Origin: Sclerotinia nivalis
Taxonomy: Eukaryota; Ascomycota; Leotiomycetes; Helotiales; Sclerotiniaceae
Assembly: GCA_029531795.1 (NCBI GenBank)
Contig: JAPEIS010000005.1
Span: 1,486,001-1,550,000, forward strand
Length of the DNA: 64,000 bases
Reading direction: 5' to 3'
Part shown: piece by piece, positions 23,160-34,260 of the stretch
Position numbering within the stretch: position 1 is the first letter of the stretch
Layout of the letters: each line of letters starts with the position of its first letter
Notes under the pieces: model-generated
The model's database searches: none
Told to the model about the DNA's origin: nothing
Seen by the model: the letters and a program-made list of their open reading frames with translations, nothing else
Translations under genes and position numbers: made by a program

Positions 23160-24615
23160 TTATACATTATCAAATCTCTGTTTCCCCATGTAAGTTCTGC
23201 TGCGCTTTTCATTACCGTAATTAGGATAATATCTCAAAATTCTTTCTCCCAAATCACCATTGTCACCCTTCATCCCCACAGGCTTCCGTGCAATTCCCAT
23301 ACTTTGCTGTCTAGGAGATATTTCCTTTATCTCAAATGATTGAGTATCATATAACGTATCATCAGCCACATTGTGGCCATCATGAACTGATCCTGAAGAG
23401 TCCTGAACATTCTGAGCCTGGCAACTACCTTGAGTTTGATGAAGTTTTCTGGATTTTCTCTTATTTCGAAGCCAGTCTATGAGGCGGAAAATAATAAGGT
23501 TAAAGAGGAGTGTGCACCAGAAGAAGTGGGTGAGGATGATGTAGAGGAAACCGGGTTTGAGGGTGATTTCGAGGCTGGAGGTGTTGAAGTCGATGTCGTG
23601 CTTGAGAATGTGGATGGTGCGGTAAACGAGTAGTGTCTGGAGGACTGCGGGGGTGAGGAGTGTGGCTGTAAAGAACTGGGGTAGGATGTTAGATGTATTA
23701 GTTTTGAGAGGGGTAGTAGAGCAAGGATGGTGAAGAATAGACTTACGCAAAGAACGAGCTGGAAAGTTCGTTTCCAAGGCGTTAAGGTACTGACAAACCA
23801 CCAGATAAATACAACTGCAACTATGGGCAATAGAATGATATCAAGGATATAGAGGCAGAAAGATATATATCCATATTTTCTGAAGAGGGTCTGAATGTCT
23901 GCAGGTGGGCCTCCTGGGATGGGGGGCGCGAAAGTGGAGTTGAGTGTAGGGAGTATATGGTCGTATAATGCTAACGCGTGAGAAGGCGTTAGTTTAGTTA
24001 CATGTGAATAATCTTGACCAAGAAAAGAAACTCTGTGTTAAAATCCCATGTACCTTGCTTTGAATGATGACAACCATTTGTCATTTTAAACTGCTCCTCA
24101 GCCTTCGCAGTAAGCCCGGAAACACAATAATGCAATAGATAGATCTTATAATCCACGCTCTCCCCATCCGTTGCAACCAAACCTCCTTTCGTAGTATTAG
24201 ACGTCATTGTCTTTGTCGTTAATGTGAAGAGTTGCAAATGTGAATGATGCGAAAGCACGGCAATGAGGAAACAAACGAGTCCGACGGCGATGAAGGCAAA
24301 GACCAGAAGAGAGAGGACATATGTAATATATTTCTTGGCTTGAGCCTTGAATATGCCCCAAAATCCACAAAAACAACCTCGTGCATAGCCTTTGGCTTCT
24401 TTTTGGAATTCGGCGCGGTTTTTGGGAAGGCTTGATGCGTCTTTTGGTAATGTTATGCCGAACTTCTCGGCTTGTTGCTTGACTTCCATGGCTTTACCAT
24501 GGACTTCCCGGGCTCTACCATAACCTTCTTGCACTTTGCCATGCAGTTCACGGCCTTGTTTGATGGCTTTCTTCCCTGCTTGAAGGGCCTCGAAAGCTTT
24601 ACCGGCGGTACCCAT
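23160..24615 (-). CDS. Four-helix integral membrane protein, SUR7/PalI-like layout
   Basis: Exons are 24615-24054, 23970-23747 and 23675-23160, giving 433 aa. Introns of 83 and 71 nt have GTACAT and GTAAGT donors. The N-terminus (about 80 residues) is a charged helix rich in Lys, Gln and Gly, then Cys-rich (RGCFCGFWG). Four membrane helices follow: around 96-120, after the NSTFAPPIPGG loop at about 215-240, about 255-280, and 305-330. The last is followed by a basic stop-transfer patch RNKRKSRK and a polar cytosolic tail. The first large loop carries cysteines near YCVSGL and NGCHHS. The layout fits SUR7/PalI-type plasma-membrane proteins, but no diagnostic motif is seen, so the family is tentative. 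Confidence 0.65.
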
Positions 24616-25573
24616 AATGTGAGTTGTTGTATTTCTTTATTTTTCCAGAGTTACAGAGTAAATATAAAATTCGTTGTTAAGGAGTAGAAGCTCTTGCATA
24701 GTATTTGGAACCTATGTAACTCGGAACGTGAATCATAGTTTTTGTAATTGGTGTTTGAGGAGTCAAACCACAGAATATCCACGCCTTATTCTCTTCCGGC
24801 ACATGAGCCTTCATCTCAATTTCCACCTTGAAATCCTCCAATCCAAGCCTCGGAATCTCAGCACAAGTCAAATCGGGTGATGTTTTGAACAGTTTTTCTT
24901 CAAACGCCCGACCATAGTCTTCAACTCCTCCTCATTCATCGATACATGATAGATCTGACAGAAAACACATCTTGCTGGCCCTACGAACCAGCTGTCTTGA
25001 GCGTATGCTCAACAACCAAGAGCCTTCCAGATCTAAGCAACAGTATTAGATGTTGGATTCTGTTGTGCGATCCCATACACCTCCATTCTATTACTCATGA
25101 TCAGTGATCACAACAAAGAAAGGCTAAGGAAAAGCTTGAAAAGGCTTATAAATGGAACGGGCACAAATATTGACCGTGGCATTCAATAATATCAACTCGA
25201 AGAGCCTGGCGATACCGTTTCGCCCCTCTGCCCGTGACCCTCATAGCTGGAGCAAGTTAAATGAGACATGGTTGTGGTATGGCGGAATTTAGAATGAGTT
25301 TCATTCAATAGTACCTAGAAAATTCACCAGTTCGTGAGAGAGTATTTATATCAGGAATGAGTACCTGAGAGACAACAGAGTCCACACGTGCCCTCAGTGA
25401 CAGACAGACTTACTAACGGCTGAAGCATTACAAATCCAATTCTGACATTCATATAATATACGTAAATCCATCTTCTCGCGTTCCTGTCCCACACAAAAAA
25501 GAAGTCTGTTGCCGTCTGATTTTACATTCGGGCTTTAGCCAGTTTTCACCACATGAATGCAAATAGCCCCTCA
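24616..25573. other. Intergenic region with gene remnant
   Basis: Contains the 24677-25096 remnant described separately. The rest (25100-25560) shows no coding signal and leads into the palindromic element. Confidence 0.5.
24677..25096 (-). pseudogene. Remnant of an unrecognised gene
   Basis: The last 65 codons form a clean, protein-like frame ending at 24677 (EIPRLGLEDFKVEIEM, then ENKAWIFCGLTP). Upstream, protein-like sequence continues but jumps between frames: WFVGPARCVFCQIYHV in one, EHTLKTAGS in another, and MEVYGIAQQNP at the start, with in-frame stops between them. No splice sites reconcile them. The pattern fits a decayed gene of unknown family; an unusual multi-intron gene is less likely. 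Confidence 0.4.
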
Positions 25574-26065
25574 GGGGCTGCGCAACGGGTACCCGCGGGG
25601 CGGGTTATTGAAGAATCTGAATGGGTACCCATGGGTTATCCGCAGATTATCTGCGGGTTATCTGTAGTTTATCTGTAGATTATTTGTGGGTTATCTGCAG
25701 ATTATCTTCGGGTTACCCATCAACCCACAGGTAAGCATAATTTGTATAATTTATGAATAATTTATGAATATCTATTCAAATTTGTGGATAATCTGCAGAT
25801 TAGTGGATATTCGCTTATTTTTTTGAAGCTATTCCCAGATTATTATACTAATTTTTATACTAATCATAAAATTATACAGAATTATACCTACCCGTAGGTT
25901 GATGGGCTATCCGCAGATAATCTGCGGATAACCCGTACAGGCGGGTTATTTTAAAACCTCAACGGGTAGCCCGCGGGGCGGGTTCTAGCTCTAATGGATA
26001 GCCCACGGGGCGGATTACCCACGGGGACCCGTGGGTTGCGGGCTATTTCTGCGCAGCGGCCGCCG
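25574..26065. mobile_element. MITE-like palindromic element, possibly non-autonomous hAT type
   Basis: About 490 bp with G+C-rich ends made of repeated GGGTTA/CCCGC-like units in inverted orientation and an AT-rich core. The ends carry inverted CTGCGCA (25578-25584) and TGCGCAG (26050-26056). The outer flanks are CCCCTCA direct repeats, 25567-25573 on the left and 26067-26073 on the right, which look like a target-site duplication. A perfect 23-bp palindrome lies at 25908-25930. It encodes no protein. Subterminal GGGTACCC arrays are reminiscent of hAT elements, but assignment to a superfamily is inference. Confidence 0.65.
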
Positions 26066-26073
26066 CCCCCTCA

Positions 26074-26757
26074 CATCATAAAGGCAGTTTAAATATGGTT
26101 TGTTGCGAATAATCGCCTGTTATAACCGCAGTTACTAGGCAGACGAAGTAAGCTTTTAAGGGAGATAATGATGGGAAGGGGTAAGAATTTTCAATATCTG
26201 AGAATCCACCAGGAGAATACAAACTCTATCGAATCACCCAATGTGACTTTCGACTATTTACAAATCTCTTGATCCAAAGATACCCGTTGGGCAAGGAAAG
26301 GAGCTGGAGATACAAGTAATTCTATAGCATTGAGAGTGTCAAAAATATGGAGAGACAGACGAATTGAATTTCCCAAGATGTTGAATTTGATGTTGTAAGT
26401 GTTAGACGAAAATATTTGCAGGAAGGATATCTTTATTGTGTTAAAAAATTTCCAGATAAGCCAGATGATATTTTATCATTATTCGCTCCCCAATTCATAA
26501 TAAAGACTCAACGCCAGTAGCTCATATTCTTTCCCAACCTATAACCAAACGTGCAGTAACATGTAACCCAAAAGAGCATCTTGAATACCTCACGGAGTCC
26601 TCTCCAGCGATTGATGATCTATTTTCGAAGAGGCGTCCCAATTTTAAAAATTTCGCATGCCGATATTGGAATCTGAAATCAGGTCAGCCTAATATCTCTT
26701 AGGAACGTTCCTTTCTTGGAACGCTGATGCTGGCCAGTCTGGTTCGCGCAAGTTACG
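26074..26757. other. Intergenic spacer
   Basis: About 680 bases between the palindromic element and the exonuclease 3' end. No gene or motif is recognised. Confidence 0.5.
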
Positions 26758-27507
26758 CTATTCCAGGCCCATTCTGGAACGGTTGTCATCTAAAACAGTC
26801 CTAGGTCGCTTCCTAGAAGAATCTGGGGCTGGTAATGGAGCAGCGGCAACAGGACTAATTGCAGAGGCTTGCTCTCCTCGAAGTGCATCACGACACTTGA
26901 TCACGTAGATGATTTGATGTTTGCAATCATCAATTGCATTGTGCTTTTTGCCCACGAAGGATTTGTCCACGTCACGTCGGATATTTCTTCCCGTAATAGA
27001 GAAAGCCGTTTCGCAGTAAGTTCGGACACAGAGGTCATTGTAGTGCATCCACGGCTTTTTCAATTCGCATGCTTTGTAGGCACTTTCCATCCATCGACAA
27101 TCCTGTGGGCTACCAAATGCCCAGATCATTATTTGAAGGTCCGTCGGGTCGTATTTTGCAGTTGGGTACTTGGAATTGATGTTGGCTTTGGTAGATTTGT
27201 GACAGCTGGAGAGCCAGGTAGTGAACCGTTCCAGAGCAACGTCGAGAGCCACTTTGCTGTTTTGGCTGGCAGACAACGTATTGGGAATGTTTTTCTCAAG
27301 CCATTGGAGTGTATCCGAATCAGTGATCAAGCCGAACTCAATGCAAGATTCCAAGTTTATGTGCATTGAGAAATACTTCAAGTTTTCACCCGTTTCGATG
27401 TCGAAGTGGATAGCCCCGATTTGGATGATCGCAGGGTTGTGCTCGAGGGGATGTGCAGCTATCTCAAGGTCGAGCATAATATGAGTTCGTACATCTTTAA
27501 CCGACAT
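26758..27507 (-). CDS. Rv2179c-like 3'-5' exonuclease (DEDDh)
   Basis: An intact single-exon protein of 249 aa from the Met at 27507; an upstream Met at 27576 would add 23 residues but precedes the conserved start HIMLDLE. The DEDDh residues are visible: Asp and Glu in LDLEIAA, Asp in the FGSPQDCRWMESAY segment, and His/Asp in HNAIDDCKHQI. The blocks HINLESCIEFGL, DSDTLQWLEKN and KPWMHYNDLCVRTY match the family of Mycobacterium Rv2179c and related phage exonucleases, which trim RNA or DNA 3' ends. The tail is Ala/Pro-rich, then basic (SRKRPR), perhaps a nuclear signal. A broken copy lies at 22278-22890. Confidence 0.85.
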   Translation of the reverse strand: MSVKDVRTHIMLDLEIAAHPLEHNPAIIQIGAIHFDIETGENLKYFSMHINLESCIEFGLITDSDTLQWLEKNIPNTLSASQNSKVALDVALERFTTWLSSCHKSTKANINSKYPTAKYDPTDLQIMIWAFGSPQDCRWMESAYKACELKKPWMHYNDLCVRTYCETAFSITGRNIRRDVDKSFVGKKHNAIDDCKHQIIYVIKCRDALRGEQASAISPVAAAPLPAPDSSRKRPRTVLDDNRSRMGLE

Positions 27508-27576
27508 GATTACGACGTAATTTGAATTGGTGGAAATGTGTTGTATAAGTATGTATACAAAGTTTGACACTTTCAA

Positions 27577-28191
27577 GATTCGAGAAAGTAAGGAAATGAC
27601 GAAGCAGGTAAGGAAGTAAATTTGTCAATCTATCACCCTGTCGTACACAATGAAACTATACCTAGTCACGCCGTACATGAAAAACTACTCTACTGAGAAA
27701 GATGCAGTGGAGAATGAGATTTGAACGAATAGAAGCTTAACAAATCCATCAGCATAACATGCAGGTGAGCTACTCCGACATCCTTCGATTGAATTGATAG
27801 TATTGAATGTATTTGGATGCTCCGACTTATCGTGAAGGTGGAGACTAACCCTCATTTTTCGAAGCACTATAAGGGCAAGAACTTCAGAAATATACTGGGT
27901 GCCTCTCAATAATATAGCCGTTATAGTCTCTGACTTCAAGGTTTACCGCAACTATGTACTCCGTAGATATTTCAAGAAAGTATTCGATATATATATGTAT
28001 TCGGTCTTTTAATTGAAGCATGTGGGGTGATGATGGATGGTGCGATCCCGGAGGCGGTGAGATAAATTACGAGGGGACTTGAATGACTCAATGAGGCAGA
28101 AAAACCCCCCATCTGCAAACAAAAACCCGAGACTGTAAATAAATTCCAAAACTTCAACTAAGATTCAATTCATAAATTCAAATCTTTCATC
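27577..28191. promoter_or_regulatory. LYS1 upstream region with a Gcn4/CPC1-type site
   Basis: The sequence TGACTCA lies at 28084-28090, about 100 bp before the LYS1 start. It is the exact consensus for Gcn4/CPC1, the bZIP activator of amino-acid biosynthesis genes. The rest of the 615-bp spacer shows no gene. Confidence 0.65.
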
Positions 28192-29411
<1,220 letters not shown>

Positions 29412-29644
29412 ATAGTAGATATCAAAAGCTTTCTTTGGGAATATGGCAAGACAAAAATAGAATACGAATGATTATCCAACAAGGTTGAACCTCCATCCTG
29501 TCTACAATGTGATATGATAATGTGCGCACAGCAATCAGCGAAACTAAAGAGCAATGAATCCAACCAAAAAATTCGCAAAAGCGTAGGCACCCTTTAATCT
29601 CAGGTTCAAACTGAGTATGGCAGAATAGAATGTTCTTGTCAGAA

Positions 29645-29715
29645 CCTTCTAATAGGAATCGAACCAATATCTCCAGAATCAAAATCTAGTGTGCTAACCA
29701 TTACACCATAGAAGG
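29645..29715 (-). tRNA. tRNA-Gln (anticodon TTG), possibly degenerate
   Basis: The minus strand folds as a 71-nt cloverleaf. The acceptor stem CCTTCTA/TAGAAGG pairs fully, the D arm GTGTAATGGTTAGCAC is typical of tRNA-Gln, and the anticodon stem CTAGA/TCTGG encloses a loop with TTG. The T arm has a mismatch in its stem (ATTGG/CCTAT). No T run follows closely downstream, the first being about 60 bases away. It could be a functional gene or a recent pseudogene. Confidence 0.65.
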
Positions 29716-30211
29716 GTTTTTGTGAATTGAGTAATTGTTGGCACGACGGTGCAATTTCTACATTTATGGCAATATTCTGTTCTGTTGGTGGAATGGATAC
29801 ATTTACTAACCTAGTCCCAGCGAAGCGAGCTATGGGGGGTTTTGGCGTTATCAAAAACTCAAAGATAGCCGAGTGTAAAACCCTTATCGATTTTTAGCTG
29901 AAGGAGGGGCTGACACGTGATAGTGGGGAGGGGAGGGATTTTAGTAGTTGTTCTGGAGAGGGAATTGGAAATTAGTTGAGGATATTGGATTTATTCCATT
30001 TTCGAAAGGCATTTGTTGAAAAGCCATCATGTGAGCCGAATTGATATCTTTCTGCAAGTAATACCTAGCTTTAATTTATAGTAGCTTGTACCGTTCTCAG
30101 CTCCTGTTTATTCTGAGACCTCGCGTGACTGTCTTTCATGCAAATCTCAACTACCCCTCCAACCTCCATGCTATATCGACACCACCATCACATCAACCTC
30201 GAAGAGATAAT
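29716..30211. other. Intergenic spacer upstream of THG1
   Basis: 5' flank of THG1 and of the tRNA. A pyrimidine-rich stretch (CCCCTCCAACCTCC) precedes the start codon. No other gene is seen. Confidence 0.5.
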
Positions 30212-31529
30212 ATGGCGAATTCAAAGTGAGTAGACTGTTTAGTGCTACTTTGTTCTATGTAATGTAGCTCACGAATTCCTTAGATATGAATATGTTAAAG
30301 CCTTCGAGCAACCTGATCTGCTTATCCCAAATACATGGATTGTAGTGCGTATTGATGGTCGAGGATTTCATAAGTATGTTCTACCTCCTCCATAAGCTAT
30401 TCGGCCGCTCGCATATGTACCAGAAACTGAGATACATAGGTTCTCGGATAAATATGCGTTTGAAAAACCAAACGACAGGAGAGCGTTAGATCTTATGAAC
30501 GCGGCTGCTAAGGCCGTCATGATGGAATTGCCGGATATTATTATTGCTTATGGGATTAGTGATGAGTACAGGTTCGTTTTGTTCAACATATTAACTTTCT
30601 ACCAATTTATTTTGCTGATAAGGCAACCATAGTTTCGTCTTCCATAAGTCGTGTGTGCTTTTTGAGAGACGCTCGAGGTATGACTCTTTACCCTCGATTC
30701 TTTGTTGAAGGAAGTCCCTGAAAAAACAAAAATTGATGCGAAATGTTAGTAAACTCGTCACAACTATAGTATCGACTTTCACAGCATACTATGTTCATTT
30801 CTGGTCTACCTATTTTCCAGAACCGGAAATGCAACTTACGGCTCCACTGCCTAGTTTTGATGGTAGAGCGGTGCAATATCCTAGCGTGCAGAATTTGAGG
30901 GATTATATGAGTTGGAGACAAGTGGATTGTATGTATTTTTCTTGTTCTTGCTTTTCTCACTTCCATCCTTGTCGTCTTCCCTGAGTTGTTATTGATGAGA
31001 TAAGGTCACATAAACAATCTTTACAACACCACTTTTTGGACTCTGATTCAGAAAGGAGGATTGGATGCAAAGGGCGCGGAGAAGGAACTTGCTGTAGGTT
31101 CTGTAATTCCTCGATGGTTTGTTCTCGATACTTATTCTCATGTGATTTTAGGGATCGTTGGCCGCGGACAAGAATGAGATTTTATTCTCGAGGTTTGGAA
31201 TCAATTATAATAACGAACCAGAAATCTACAAAAAGGGGAGCGTGGTTTTTCGAGATGTAAGTCATTTCCCTTATCCTAACTTTTTCCAGGAACTGACATG
31301 AGCATAGTACGAGTTGGTGGAACCGGGAGCGCCAGAAATAATTGATGAAGATTCCGCAAAAACGATCGAACAGAAAGAACTCTCAAAGACCCAGGAAGAG
31401 AAAGATAGGAAGAGGAGAGCAAAGGCAAGAATCACGGTGCAGCACGTAGACGTCATTAAAGATGAATTCTGGCAGAGAAGACCATGGCTTTTATCAAACA
31501 AGCCTGGAAAGATACCCAAAGAGCCATAG
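30212..31529 (+). CDS. THG1: tRNA-His guanylyltransferase
   Basis: Adds the essential G-1 to the 5' end of tRNA-His by reverse (3'-5') nucleotide addition, needed for histidyl-tRNA synthetase recognition. Eight exons: 30212-30225, 30284-30373, 30440-30571, 30633-30677, 30750-30928, 31005-31093, 31152-31256 and 31308-31529, giving 291 aa. Every junction keeps frame. Metal-binding motifs are [10 protein letters not shown] and GISDEYSFVF, followed by [27 protein letters not shown] and DVIKDEFW. The first exon is only 14 nt. The C-terminal region is rich in Lys and Glu. This is the most intron-rich gene in the window. Identification is firm. Confidence 0.95.
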
Positions 31530-31669
31530 TTCGAGGATTAGAATTTCACAAATCTAATTAGATACCATATATTATCTTGAACGCCAGGGTCACTGTCGTG
31601 ATCACAAAACTCCCTGCTCAAAAACGCCTTTTGTTATGCCGATACGTAGAATATACAGGGCGAGACCTT

Positions 31670-32392
31670 CTATTTATCCTTCCGCGATTTCTTCTTCTTC
31701 TTCGTGATCTCTGACGTTGATGATGTATCTGATGATTCCTTTTTGGATTGTCGCAATAATTTCTTCTGTTGCTTTCGTTCCCTTCGTTCTCGTCGTTCCT
31801 CCTTCGTTTCTGTCTTGTCCGAATCCATCGATTTGGAACTCTTTGCCTTGACCTCCTTTTGTGACTTGATATTCTCCGCTTCTACGGCAGCAAGTTTCCT
31901 TGCTCTATCCGCCCTCTTCTTCTCCTTTCTTTTCCTCCTCTCCTCCTTACTCTCTTTCCTCTCTTCCCCTTTCCTTTTCTTAGCCTTATCCTTTCCCTTT
32001 CCTCTCCTCTCCTCTTTGACAATTATTTCCACAACCTCCTTCTCCCTATCCTCAATTGTCCCCCCAACCGTCTCGCCCCTCACAAAGAAACTATACAACC
32101 CTCCCTTCCCTCCAACCCACTTACTTCCTCCCTTAACCACCATTTCCAATCCACCTCCTCCCTGCACCTTAATTTGCCCCTCCTTACTCGTATCCAATCC
32201 CTTCAATGACGCATCAAAAGCATTCATCCACCACATATCAGAGGTCTTGTGTTGTTTTTTCCCTACTCCCAATACATTATCTTTCTTCGAGACGAGCAGC
32301 GGCCGCGAGAGTCCAATCGTGTCGGAACTGTGGTGGAGGGAGTGCCCGGTACCGCGCCAACCTTGAGAGGTGAGCAGCGCGTGGGCGTTCAT
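31670..32392 (-). CDS. TMA23: TMA23-like nucleolar G-patch protein
   Basis: A single-exon 240-aa protein converging on THG1 with a 140-bp gap. The N-terminus (HALLTSQGWRGTGHSL) is a G-patch-like start. It is followed by GLSRPLLVSKKDN, WWMNAFDASLKGLD and LYSFFVRGETVGGTI, which match yeast TMA23 segment by segment. The second half is a long Lys/Arg/Glu-rich coil ending KKKKKSRKDK, typical of nucleolar proteins. Yeast TMA23 associates with ribosomes and ribosome biogenesis. The assignment is from remembered sequence patterns. Confidence 0.8.
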   Translation of the reverse strand: MNAHALLTSQGWRGTGHSLHHSSDTIGLSRPLLVSKKDNVLGVGKKQHKTSDMWWMNAFDASLKGLDTSKEGQIKVQGGGGLEMVVKGGSKWVGGKGGLYSFFVRGETVGGTIEDREKEVVEIIVKEERRGKGKDKAKKRKGEERKESKEERRKRKEKKRADRARKLAAVEAENIKSQKEVKAKSSKSMDSDKTETKEERRERRERKQQKKLLRQSKKESSDTSSTSEITKKKKKSRKDK

Positions 32393-32724
32393 CTTGACGT
32401 GGATTGATCGCGAAGGCGAATGTGAAAAAGTGGTGTACGCTGATGGGAGAGGTTGATGGAGGAATAATGCTTTGAAACCGGGGATGAAGAGATATCTTAT
32501 CGCGATTAAAAATTTCCAGACCGCAATCTTAGCGCCATTGCTAGAAAAATTTAGTGGAGACTATGTGGCTGATAAACTCACGTGAATAAGTGGCTAGGGA
32601 GCTGATAGAAATGCCTTGATTTTTTTGCCTGTTGAAAGAGTTTACTCACGAAACTCATCCTCAGAAAAGGAAATTTAATAATTCTTTTTGTCTCCTCGAA
32701 TACCAGAACTGGGAAAATTCGAAG
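32393..32724. other. Short intergenic spacer
   Basis: 332 bases forming the divergent 5' flanks of the TMA23-like gene and the antiporter pseudogene. Nothing further is recognised. Confidence 0.5.
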
Positions 32725-34260
32725 ATGGTATATTTGCCATACAAGGAGTCTGGGATTGAGGTCATTTTTTCCTTGACCTCATTTATCGTTCTGTTAAACA
32801 TCACTCGTCACATGTAGACCGCGCCCTATATCGTGGCACCATAGGGCAAATTCTCATTGGGATAATATGGGGTCTACCAGTTGGAACATCATGGTTGACA
32901 CACGGAGATCAAGAAACGGTCTAAGCATTGGGCTACCTGGGCCTTATAGGTCTCGTTTTTGAAGGGGGCCTCAGTACCGACCTCAAACAGCTTCGAAAAT
33001 CTGCCTATATTTCTGTGTCGGTAGCTACTGTTGGATTATTAATGCCAATTGCATTTTCTTTCCTCTTACTTATATTACCTTTTCCCAGTAGTCCTGGGAC
33101 ATTGTATCCCACCCCTCTGGCCGCCTTTTCCGCGGGTGCCTCACTATGTTCGACGTCTTTAGGGACGACGTTTGCTATCCTTTCCTCTGCGAATATGCAG
33201 CATACTAGAGTGGGCGTAATACTTGTGGGTGCTGCCATGATGGATGATGTTGTGGGCCTTGTTATGGTAAACATTGTTACGACTCTGGGTAGTGGAGGCA
33301 CCGGTGGGTGGCCTATTGCAAGACCGATAGTTGCGAGTTTTGGTTTACTCATCGTCTCACTTGCTGTCTGTAGATTTATTCTCACACCGATCTGGCTCTA
33401 CCTTGTCAAGCATTCTCAACCCGAGGTGGCTCCCAATATTACCACAAGTAGCAAATTTAATATCAAGGGATTTGCCCTTAAGCTATTCCGAAATATCCCA
33501 CATCTTAGTTTCCTTCTTCCAACGTTGGTATTGATTGTTTTCGTCACTATTGCATCCTTCATTGATGCGTCTGTTCTTTTTGCTGCATTCATCGCTGGTG
33601 GTGTAGTCAATTACCTGTGGGATGTCGGAATGCATGATGTTGAAGAAGAATCAAGGTCAGATGATGTATGAAGAATATTATAAATCAGTTATGGACTTCA
33701 TATTGGTTCCTTTTTTCTTTGTGGGTACCCGTGAATCTGTCTCGTTTCAAGCATTTTAGCCAATACTTGATCTAAAGATTTTAACTAACAAAATGTATCT
33801 AGGCGTCCATTGGTTTCTCAATCCCAATCACAGACATGTTTAGCGCCTCTATCGTCTGGAAAGGCATTGTCTATTCAATCCTTATGATCATTGCAAAAGG
33901 ACTAGTGAGCCTTGTTATGTACTTCGAGTACTTCATAAAATCCTGGCAAAAACCAAAGAAGAATCCATCAAGCGTATGCCAACGCGGCAACCGGAGACTT
34001 CGGCAGCAGATACTACCCGTCCTCCACATTTTGAAGCTTTACTCGTGGGATTTGCCATGGTTGCTAGAGGAGAAATCGCGTTTTTAATCGCGTCCCTTTC
34101 GCAGAGCTCAGGCACTCTGTTGTTGAAGAACCGAAACAATACTACTGTCGCATCCGGCGAAGCAGTGTTTCTTGTCATCGTTTGGGCTGTAGTGATTTGC
34201 ACGATTGCCGGCCCAGTTGTTGTTGGAATCCTTGTAAGACGTTTGAAGAATCAAGCTTAG
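32725..34260 (+). pseudogene. Broken cation/proton antiporter (CPA2, NhaP/KefB-like)
   Basis: Full-length family similarity is visible but in several frames. The start MVYLPYKESGIEVIFSL leads to a frameshift near 32812. Next comes RALYRGTIGQILIGIIWGLP, then a TAA at 32922-32924 just before ALGYLGLIGLVFEGGLSTDL. The membrane core runs to about 33660, where a second frameshift precedes YEEYYKSVMDFILVPFFF. A normal intron remains at 33721-33802, leading to ASIGFSIPITDMF. A third frameshift lies near 33950-33970, before the C-terminal RGEIAFLIASLSQ and the end at 34260. Three frameshifts plus a stop make function unlikely. The CAA-to-TAA reading at the stop is inferred from family similarity. Confidence 0.8.

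Noticed and set aside
31704..32366. 220-codon plus frame, Ser/Leu/Pro-rich
   Set aside because: Antisense shadow of the Lys/Glu-rich TMA23-like gene.
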